Positions 6,401-12,089 of a DNA stretch of 12,486 nt are shown piece by piece. Every line of letters starts with the position of its first letter. The first letter of the stretch is position 1. Under the pieces are notes generated by a model that saw only the letters and a program-made list of their open reading frames with translations, made no database searches and had not been told where the DNA came from. Location of the stretch: NCBI GenBank assembly GCA_905235755.1, contig CAJONA010000068.1, positions 1 through 12,486 of the forward strand, written 5' to 3'. A program made the translations under genes and the position numbers. This DNA comes from an uncultured Clostridia bacterium. Lineage in GTDB: Bacteria; Bacillota; Clostridia; Oscillospirales; CAG-272.

Positions 6401-6718
6401 ATGGCAACGTTTGATGATTTTATGAAATCAGATATCCGTGTGGGAACAATCACCGATGCAAAAGTATTTGAAAAAGCAAAAAAGCCGCAGGTTGACTTCG
6501 GAGAAGCAATCGGAATAAAGAAATCCTCTGCTCAGATTACCGACCGTTATCAGCCGGAGGAGTTGATTGGCAAGCAGGTGCTTGCCGTTGTGAACTTCCC
6601 GCCAAGACAGATCGCCGATTTTATGTCTGAGGTGCTGGTGCTGGGAACATACAGTGAGGGCGGAGTTGTGTTGATCACCCCCGACAAAGCTGTTAAAAAC
6701 GGTGATAAGCTCGGCTGA
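6401..6718 (+). CDS. csaA: CsaA-like tRNA-binding (OB-fold) protein, internally shortened
   Basis: A 105-residue protein resembling CsaA, the homodimeric OB-fold protein related to the C-terminal domain of some methionyl-tRNA synthetases, with tRNA-binding and export-linked chaperone activity described in B. subtilis. Family landmarks are DIRVGTI at 11-17, GIKKSSAQIT at 38-47, NFPPRQIADFMSEVLVLG at about 65-82 and the C-terminal NGDKLG. Compared with B. subtilis CsaA as I recall it (...ARVPAIKLVIDFG...), the segment KAKKP-QVDFG lacks four residues (AIKL-equivalent), an apparent in-frame 12-base deletion in a core strand. That could destabilise the fold. The ribosome binding site is AGGAGA at 6391-6396. 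A gene-end repeat overlaps the last base of the stop. Confidence 0.85.
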   Translation: MATFDDFMKSDIRVGTITDAKVFEKAKKPQVDFGEAIGIKKSSAQITDRYQPEELIGKQVLAVVNFPPRQIADFMSEVLVLGTYSEGGVVLITPDKAVKNGDKLG

Positions 6719-6735
6719 CAAATTCCGCTTTGCCG
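6718..6735 (+). repeat. Gene-end repeat, copy B
   Basis: ACAAATTCCGCTTTGCCG differs from copy A only at the central base (C for G). Its first A is the last base of the csaA TGA stop. Confidence 0.7.
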
Positions 6736-6832
6736 AGGCAATAGAACAGATACGGGTTCAATGTCATGCTCTTAAATTTCGAGGTCGACAGTGACGCAAT
6801 AAAAAGCCGAATTAAAAAGTGATGAATTCAGA

Positions 6833-6839
6833 TTGGAGA
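6833..6839 (+). promoter_or_regulatory. Ribosome binding site that fixes the EamA start
   Basis: TTGGAGA lies 8 bases before ATG 6848. An alternative TTG start at 6833 would use these same bases as its first codons, leaving it no ribosome binding site, so 6848 is preferred. Confidence 0.75.
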
Positions 6840-6847
6840 CATATAAT

Positions 6848-7717
6848 ATGCTGTGGCTTTTAATGGCAGTTTTATCTGCTTTTTTCGCAGGTCTGACGAC
6901 CATTTTGGCAAAGTGCGGGATCAAAAAGACAGATTCTGACATAGCAACGGCATTAAGAACGATCGTTGTCTTAATATTTTCATGGATCATGGTGTTTATC
7001 GTCGGCTCGGCAAATACGATAACACAAATTGACAAAAAATCGTTGGCTTTTCTTGTTCTTTCGGGAGCGTCAACAGGCGCGTCGTGGATATGCTATTTCA
7101 AAGCGTTGTCAATCGGAGACGTAAACAAAGTCGTACCGATTGACAAATCAAGTACCGTTCTGAGTGTGCTTTTGGCTATTATCCTGTTTGGAGAAACTAA
7201 CAATTTGCCGATAAAACTTATTTCCACTGCTTTTCTTGCCGTGGGCATATTCCTTATGATCGACAAGAAAAATGAAAGTAATAAGGAAATACGACGAGCG
7301 TGGCTTCCTTATGCGGTCGGTTCGGCAGTATTTGCGGCTCTTACCACTATATTTGCCAAAATAGGCATATCCGACGTTGAATCCAATCTCGGAACGGCGA
7401 TCAGAACGGGCGTTGTTTTGGTGATCGCATGGCTGATCGTATTTGCCAAGGGAAAACAAAAGAAACTGAAAAACATTGACAAAAAAGAACTCGTCTTTAT
7501 TTCGCTTTCGGGCGTGACGACGGGAGCTTCGTGGCTTTGCTATTATTACGCTATTCAAAACGGAATTGTCAGCGTCGTTGTGCCTATCGATAAGATGAGC
7601 ATTTTGGTTACGATAATTTTCTCATACGTGGTTTTCCATGAAAAGCTCAGTAAAAAAGCGCTTGTCGGGTTGCTGCTTATGGTTTGCGGAACGTTGGCAA
7701 TGACTGTATGGGGATAA
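6848..7717 (+). CDS. EamA-family (DMT superfamily) transporter
   Basis: From ATG 6848 the product has 289 residues and about ten hydrophobic segments, as in drug/metabolite transporters of the EamA (DUF6) type in the inner membrane. The two halves are plainly homologous. The first (about 1-140) has CGI...ATALRT, LSGASTGASWICYFKAL and PIDKSS. The second (about 148-289) has IGI...GTAIRT, LSGVTTGASWLCYYYAI and PIDKMS. The repeated PIDK and GASW motifs are strong internal evidence of tandem duplication of a four- to five-helix unit. The cargo cannot be told from sequence; family members export amino acids, purines or other metabolites. The gene is AT-richer than cstA downstream, and gene-end repeat C overlaps its stop. 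Confidence 0.85.
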   Translation: MLWLLMAVLSAFFAGLTTILAKCGIKKTDSDIATALRTIVVLIFSWIMVFIVGSANTITQIDKKSLAFLVLSGASTGASWICYFKALSIGDVNKVVPIDKSSTVLSVLLAIILFGETNNLPIKLISTAFLAVGIFLMIDKKNESNKEIRRAWLPYAVGSAVFAALTTIFAKIGISDVESNLGTAIRTGVVLVIAWLIVFAKGKQKKLKNIDKKELVFISLSGVTTGASWLCYYYAIQNGIVSVVVPIDKMSILVTIIFSYVVFHEKLSKKALVGLLLMVCGTLAMTVWG

Positions 7718-7731
7718 ATTCCGATTTGTAA
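7714..7731 (+). repeat. Gene-end repeat, copy C (diverged)
   Basis: ATAAATTCCGATTTGTAA keeps the AAATTCCG-N-TTTG core of copies A and B and overlaps the TAA stop of the EamA gene (7715-7717). The ends differ from A and B, so it is the weakest of the three. Confidence 0.5.
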
Positions 7732-7736
7732 AATCA

Positions 7737-7755
7737 CTGTCGGCAGCTCCGGCAG
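7737..7755 (+). terminator. Possible weak terminator hairpin after the EamA gene
   Basis: CTGTCGG (7737-7743) pairs with CCGGCAG (7749-7755), seven pairs with one G-T wobble, around a CAGCT loop. The following sequence (TTAATATATTTTATTA) is AT-rich but not a clean T run. It could instead be a leader structure for cstA, whose start is 38 bases further on. Confidence 0.35.
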
Positions 7756-7793
7756 TTAATATATTTTATTACATATTCAAGAGGGGTTCTATT

Positions 7794-9257
7794 ATGATTT
7801 CACTTCTGATTTCTTTTGCGGTTTTGATCGCAGGCTATATCGTTTACGGAAAAGTGACGGAAAAGATATTTGCGCCTGACGACAGACCGACGCCCGCCGT
7901 TGCGATCAACGACGGCGTGGACTGTGTGCCGATGAAGACGTGGAAAGCGTTTTTGATACAGCTTCTGAACATTGCCGGCACCGGCCCGATCTTCGGCGCT
8001 CTGATGGGCGCGGTTTTCGGCCCGGTCGTATTCCTTTGGATCGTGTTCGGTTCCATTTTGGGCGGTGCGGTACACGACTATATGAGCGGAATGATAAGCT
8101 CGCGGCACAATGGCGCGTCGATCGCCGAGCTGTCGGGCACATATCTGGGAAGTGCCGCCAAATGGGTGATGCGCGTCTTCTCGGTGGTCCTTCTGGTGCT
8201 ATGCGGTACGGTGTTCGTCACCAGCCCCGCAGGTTTGCTTGACAAGCTCACCCCCGACCGGATGAACGGGACTTTTTGGGCTGTTGTCATCCTCGCTTAT
8301 TACTTACTTGCGACGCTGCTGCCGATAGACAAACTGATCGGAAAGCTTTATCCGATTTTCGGTGTGCTTCTGATCGTAATGGCAGGCTCTGTCATCGGCG
8401 GAATTGTTTTTTCCGGCGGCAAATATACGATCCCCGAGATTTCACTTCAAAACCTGCATCCGGACGGCACGCCGATCTGGCCGTATATGTTCATCACTGT
8501 TGCATGCGGCGCGGTTTCGGGATTTCACGCAACCCAGTCGCCGATGATCGCCAAGTGTATCAAAACCGAAAAAGACGGCAGAAAGGTCTTTTACGGCGCC
8601 ATGATAAGCGAGTCGGTGATCGCGCTCGTATGGGCGGCGGCGGGAGTGTCGTTCTATGGCACGACTCAGCTTCTGAACGAGGCGCTGGCGAGCGGCGCTT
8701 CAAACGTGGTATATGAAATATCAACGGGCGTACTCGGCGTATTCGGCGGAGTGCTTGCCGTTGCGGGCGTGATCATATGCCCCATCACATCCGGCGACAC
8801 CGCTTTTCGCAGTGCAAGGCTGATTTTGGCGGAAACTTTTCACATGGATCAAAAGAAGATCAAAAACCGATTGCTGATAACTATCCCGCTGCTTGCCGTC
8901 GGCGGTCTGCTGACGTGGTTTGCCCTTGTGAACGACAAAGGTTTTCAGATAATCTGGCGCTATTTTTCGTGGAGCAACCAAACCTTGGCGATGATTTCGC
9001 TGTGGACAGCGACGGCGTATCTTGTACAAAAAGGCAAATACAGATTCGGCTCCCTGCTGACCGCGCTTCCGGCGACATTCATGTCTGCGGTCAGTCTTAC
9101 CTACATTTTGATGGCGGGCGAGGGGTTCGGTCTGTCATCGGGTATCGCTTATCCGGCGGGCATTTGTTTTGCCGCCTCGCTGTTCGTCATTTACGTTGTA
9201 CTGATGAAACGATCCGCAAACAAAGGGCGCCTTGACGCGGGGAGCAAGCGGAGTTAG
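7794..9257 (+). CDS. cstA: CstA-family transporter (peptide/pyruvate uptake type)
   Basis: A 487-residue, highly hydrophobic protein with the CstA signature near the N-terminus: MKTWKAFLIQLLNIAGTG, then PIFGALMGAVFGP and SILGGAVHDYMSGMISSRHNG (about 45-105). Roughly a dozen membrane segments follow. E. coli CstA and BtsT (YjiY) are about 700 residues and act in peptide and pyruvate uptake under carbon limitation. Many Bacillota have this shorter form of under 500 residues, so it is not necessarily truncated. Substrate is uncertain. The ribosome binding site is GAGGGG at 7781-7786. Its GC-rich codon use marks the return to host-like composition. A HAD nucleotidase follows after 83 bases, possibly co-transcribed. 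No LytS/LytTR-type regulator is present here. Confidence 0.9.
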   Translation: MISLLISFAVLIAGYIVYGKVTEKIFAPDDRPTPAVAINDGVDCVPMKTWKAFLIQLLNIAGTGPIFGALMGAVFGPVVFLWIVFGSILGGAVHDYMSGMISSRHNGASIAELSGTYLGSAAKWVMRVFSVVLLVLCGTVFVTSPAGLLDKLTPDRMNGTFWAVVILAYYLLATLLPIDKLIGKLYPIFGVLLIVMAGSVIGGIVFSGGKYTIPEISLQNLHPDGTPIWPYMFITVACGAVSGFHATQSPMIAKCIKTEKDGRKVFYGAMISESVIALVWAAAGVSFYGTTQLLNEALASGASNVVYEISTGVLGVFGGVLAVAGVIICPITSGDTAFRSARLILAETFHMDQKKIKNRLLITIPLLAVGGLLTWFALVNDKGFQIIWRYFSWSNQTLAMISLWTATAYLVQKGKYRFGSLLTALPATFMSAVSLTYILMAGEGFGLSSGIAYPAGICFAASLFVIYVVLMKRSANKGRLDAGSKRS

Positions 9258-9263
9258 TTTTTT

Positions 9264-9297
9264 TCGCCGCTTTAAAGCGAGGCGCGTCGAGCGGCGA
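9264..9297. repeat. Perfect 8-bp inverted repeat between cstA and the HAD gene
   Basis: TCGCCGCT (9264-9271) and AGCGGCGA (9290-9297) are perfect complements around an 18-base spacer. The only T run lies before the stem on the plus strand, so this is not a standard terminator in either direction. It could be an operator or an mRNA structure in the intergenic gap. Confidence 0.45.
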
Positions 9298-9340
9298 TAT
9301 TTATTATAAGACAGCGAAAAACAAATTCAGGAGACATTGC

Positions 9341-10036
9341 ATGATCAAAGTTGTATTTATTGATATTGACAACACTTTGCTGAGTTTTTCCGGATATGTC
9401 AAAACAGCCATGCGCGAGGGCTTTGAAAAATTCGGACTAAAACCGTATTCGGACGACATGTTTTACATATTTGAAAACGTCAACAACGGTCTTTGGAGGC
9501 GCATCGAGCAAGGAACGCTCGCGTTCGACGAGCTTATCAAACTGCGGTGGAATGCGGTTTTTAAGGAGCTTGGCATCGACTTTGACGGCGAGGTATTTGA
9601 GCATTATTTCAGAGAGCGCCTTTTCACCTGCGCTATCCCCGAGCCGCACGCAATAGAGCTGCTGGAATATCTGAAAGGGCGCTATGTGCTGTGCGTTGCA
9701 AGCAACGGTCCGTACGAGCAGCAGATAAACCGACTGCGCGTCGGAAGGATGTATGATTATTTCACCCACTTTTTCATCTCGGAGCAAGTAGGCGCGTCAA
9801 AACCGAGCAAAGAATATTTCGACCGCTGTTTTGATGAGCTGCGCGCCGCCGAATTTCCGTCTCTGACGCCGGATGAAGTCATCATCATCGGCGATTCCGT
9901 GTCGTCGGACATAGCGGGCGGAGTGTCATACGGACTGCACACCTGCCTGTATCGCAAAGGTGAAATGCCCGCCGCGGACACGGGCGGCGCGGAGCACGTC
10001 GTATCGAGTCTCGACGAAGTAAAGACGATATTATAG
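9341..10036 (+). CDS. yjjG: YjjG/YfnB-family HAD hydrolase (pyrimidine nucleotidase-like)
   Basis: A 231-residue HAD-superfamily subfamily I protein, close in length to E. coli YjjG (about 225). Motif I DIDNTL has D8 and D10. A helical cap follows (about 16-100, including FENVNNGLWRRIEQG, typical of the YjjG/YfnB group). Motif II is ASNGP near 126, the motif III lysine is in GASKPSKEYFD near 150-160, and motif IV is IIGDSVSSDIAGG near 183-195. YjjG dephosphorylates noncanonical and standard pyrimidine nucleoside monophosphates, giving a house-cleaning role; the exact substrate here is inferred. The ribosome binding site is AGGAGA at 9329-9334. It is unrelated in subgroup to the YqeG HAD protein earlier in the window. 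Confidence 0.88.
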   Translation: MIKVVFIDIDNTLLSFSGYVKTAMREGFEKFGLKPYSDDMFYIFENVNNGLWRRIEQGTLAFDELIKLRWNAVFKELGIDFDGEVFEHYFRERLFTCAIPEPHAIELLEYLKGRYVLCVASNGPYEQQINRLRVGRMYDYFTHFFISEQVGASKPSKEYFDRCFDELRAAEFPSLTPDEVIIIGDSVSSDIAGGVSYGLHTCLYRKGEMPAADTGGAEHVVSSLDEVKTIL

Positions 10037-10067
10037 AAAGGCAAAAACAAGGTTACGGCATTATTCA

Positions 10068-10781
10068 ATGAAAAAGCATAATTTGACAAAAAACGTGGTC
10101 GCCGAAGCGTTCAAGACGTCGCTTCCCGTTCTGGCGGGGTACACCGTTCTCGGCATAGGATTCGGCATACTGCTTCAAAAAGCGGGATACGGCGTTATTT
10201 GGGCCGCCGTTATGAGCATAACGATATATTCGGGCACTATGCAATACGTCGGCGCGACGCTCATCGCCGAGGCGGCGTCGCCTGTGACCGCCGTTATAAC
10301 GACGCTTATGGTAAACATCAGGTACGCTTTTTACGGCATACCGATGATAAAGCATTATAACGGCACAGGGCTGAAAAAAGGGTATCTCATTTTTGCGCTC
10401 ACCGACGAAACATATTCGCTTCTCTGCGACGGCCACTACCCCGAAGGCGAAGACAAGCATACATATCAGTTTTTGGTGTCGCTTTTCAATCATATATACT
10501 GGATAGTCGGCAGTGTGCTGGGCAACGTCTTGTCGTCGGCGATCGCGTTTGATTCAAAGGGCGTCGAGTTTTCGATGACGGCGATATTCATAGCTACGTT
10601 TGCGGAGATGTTCCGCACAAAAGAAAACCGCGCTCCTGCCACGGCAGGCGTGCTGATATCGGTGATATGTCTTATTTTGTTCGGCTCGGTATATTTCCTC
10701 ATACCGACGATGATGCTCATCGTGCTCGCACTTTTCGCCCTCCGCAAAAAGCTTGAAAAAGGAGGCGAGATAAATGAATGA
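10068..10781 (+). CDS. azlC: AzlC-family branched-chain amino acid export permease, large subunit
   Basis: A 237-residue membrane protein of the AzlC (LIV-E) family, which together with AzlD exports branched-chain amino acids and analogues such as 4-azaleucine. Family marks are the N-terminal AFKTSLPVLAGYTVLGIGFG, SGTMQYVGATLI near 57-68, the NIRYAFYGIPM segment near 83-93, and ALTDETYSLL near 108-117. About six to seven hydrophobic segments are visible. The ribosome binding site is weak: AAGG at 10049-10052 is too far from ATG 10068 to be ideal, so expression may depend on read-through from the HAD gene 31 bases upstream. It overlaps azlD by 8 bases, as expected for a two-subunit exporter. 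Confidence 0.92.
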   Translation: MKKHNLTKNVVAEAFKTSLPVLAGYTVLGIGFGILLQKAGYGVIWAAVMSITIYSGTMQYVGATLIAEAASPVTAVITTLMVNIRYAFYGIPMIKHYNGTGLKKGYLIFALTDETYSLLCDGHYPEGEDKHTYQFLVSLFNHIYWIVGSVLGNVLSSAIAFDSKGVEFSMTAIFIATFAEMFRTKENRAPATAGVLISVICLILFGSVYFLIPTMMLIVLALFALRKKLEKGGEINE

Positions 10782-11379
10782 TACGCATACCGCGTTCCTT
10801 ATCGCCTGTATGTCGCTGACGACGATAGCGATACGATTTGCGCCGTTTATAATATTCGGCTCAAAAGAGAAAACGCCGAAATTCATAACGTATCTCGGCG
10901 ACGTTCTGACGCCCGCGATAATAGGAATGCTCGTCGTCTATTGTCTGAGAGAGATGAACTTCATCACTTCGCCGTTCGGGCTTCCCGAGATAATCGCCGC
11001 CGCCGTCGTTATAGGGCTGCAGCTTTGGAAGCACAACCTGATACTCAGCATAATCCCCGGCACGCTCTTATATATGGCGCTCGTGCAATTTGTATTTAAA
11101 AAGCAAACATCTCCGCCTTTTTGGTGGCGGAGATGTTTTTGTTATTTTTTGCGGTATTATTTTTTGCCGGCGTTGAATTTCGCTGTCAAAGCGGACTTGA
11201 AGTCGGTTATATTATATGGATATGTAGTAAACGCGCTGTCTGCCTTGCCGTCCTTGTTGACGATATATTTGTCGCTCGATATCGACGAATCAACGGTATT
11301 GCCGCTAAATGTTATATTGTCGGCGGAAAGACCTTCGAGCGGAATAAGATTGTCGTATATTGTTATTATGCCTGCCTGA
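10774..11379 (+). CDS. azlD: AzlD-family small permease subunit with abnormal C-terminal extension (stop codon lost)
   Basis: Residues 1-108 (to base 11097) are a normal AzlD of about four membrane helices, ending ALVQFVF as the family usually does. The AAGGAGG ribosome binding site is at 10759-10765. The partner AzlC overlaps by 8 bases. After F108 the frame reads AAA AAG, where TAA would be expected; one extra T in the TTTAAAAA run at 11095-11102 would give TTT TAA. Without it the frame runs another 93 codons, through the transcription terminator (11105-11140) and antisense through the convergent pilin gene, to TGA at 11377-11379. The extension is not protein-like for this family. Either an indel error in the assembly or a real mutation giving a message without a stop is likely. 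Confidence 0.82.
   Translation: MNDTHTAFLIACMSLTTIAIRFAPFIIFGSKEKTPKFITYLGDVLTPAIIGMLVVYCLREMNFITSPFGLPEIIAAAVVIGLQLWKHNLILSIIPGTLLYMALVQFVFKKQTSPPFWWRRCFCYFLRYYFLPALNFAVKADLKSVILYGYVVNALSALPSLLTIYLSLDIDESTVLPLNVILSAERPSSGIRLSYIVIMPA
11105..11150. terminator. Strong bidirectional terminator between azlD and the pilin-like gene
   Basis: A perfect 13-bp stem (AAACATCTCCGCC, 11105-11117; complement 11126-11138) with an 8-base loop. On the plus strand it is followed by a T-rich tail (11136-11150). On the minus strand it is followed by GCTTTTT. It therefore serves both convergent transcription units, 19 bases after the minus-strand stop at 11157-11159. On the plus strand it lies inside the extended azlD frame. 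Confidence 0.93.
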
Positions 11380-12089
11380 TCCGATCCTATTTCTGTGAAA
11401 TTGTTGTTTGAAATGGTTATGTTGATATATCCCTTGGTGCCTGTTTCCGCGGCAGCATTAACTTTTTGTTGCATCAGCTGTATTGCGCTTTTATCTTTAT
11501 CCGTGACAGCGTTGAATGTGTTGCCCGTAATGATTATCTTTCCGGGATTATCTTCGCCGTATACAAACACCGGTATGTTAAATACTCGTTTACAGTTGAT
11601 GAATGTGCAATCTTTTACGGTAAGTGTTCCTTTGTAACGATTGGGATCACCATTCCCATCTGCATCACCTTGAACATTGAAAACATAACTATCGGCCGCA
11701 ATAAACGTACATCCGTCGAATGTCAAATTGTTGCTCATCACTCTACCGTCTAAACCCCGCCAACTATAGAAAAAGCAGTTTTTATAGGTTACGTTGGCTG
11801 TGTCTTCAACTTTTTCTCTGAGAGGTTCACTATAATCGAAAGTTTTGTTTTCAACAACTGTGCGAGTTTCCGATGTTCCTTCCGTGATATCGTCTTCACT
11901 GCCTGCCTCCATTTCGATGAGATTGTCGCCCTGCTTTGCGCCTGAAATAAATACGCCGTTTACGACCGTGACATTATCGAGCGTTTCGGTAACATTTATG
12001 TCCTGCAAGATCCAATGTGTAATCTGTCCCTGCCGCAAAGTGAGTCGAAGTCGAATAATAATATCTCGTATTATCCGTGATATTGACAA
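11157..12089 (-). CDS. Parallel beta-helix body of a pilin-like protein (frame-shifted 3' part)
   Basis: The genuine coding part runs from about 12000 down to TAA at 11159-11157. The nominal first 30 codons (from ATG 12089) merely overlap the pilin frame out of register and have no leader or ribosome binding site. The meaningful sequence begins INVTETLDNVTVVNGVF and shows repeating rungs with Asn and aromatic positions: NVTYKNCFFYSW, NLTFDGCTFIAA, TLTVKDCTFINC, KIIITGNTFNAV, NITISNNNFTEI, NITFSGNTV. That is the pattern of a right-handed parallel beta-helix (pectate-lyase-like fold). No catalytic motif is recognisable, so binding or structural use at the surface is more likely than enzymatic. 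Joined to the upstream frame it forms a pilin stalk with a beta-helix head. Confidence 0.75.
   Translation of the reverse strand: MSISRIIRDIIIRLRLTLRQGQITHWILQDINVTETLDNVTVVNGVFISGAKQGDNLIEMEAGSEDDITEGTSETRTVVENKTFDYSEPLREKVEDTANVTYKNCFFYSWRGLDGRVMSNNLTFDGCTFIAADSYVFNVQGDADGNGDPNRYKGTLTVKDCTFINCKRVFNIPVFVYGEDNPGKIIITGNTFNAVTDKDKSAIQLMQQKVNAAAETGTKGYINITISNNNFTEIGSDQAGIITIYDNLIPLEGLSADNITFSGNTVDSSISSDKYIVNKDGKADSAFTTYPYNITDFKSALTAKFNAGKK

Noticed and set aside
6763..6830. Short frame between csaA and the EamA gene (MLLNFEVDSDAIKSRIKK)
   Set aside because: Only about 20 codons, no ribosome binding site, and no recognisable family. It could be a remnant but I cannot support it as a gene.
11121..11753. 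Plus-strand frames opposite the pilin/beta-helix gene
   Set aside because: They are antisense to a coherent beta-helix coding sequence and lack start signals.
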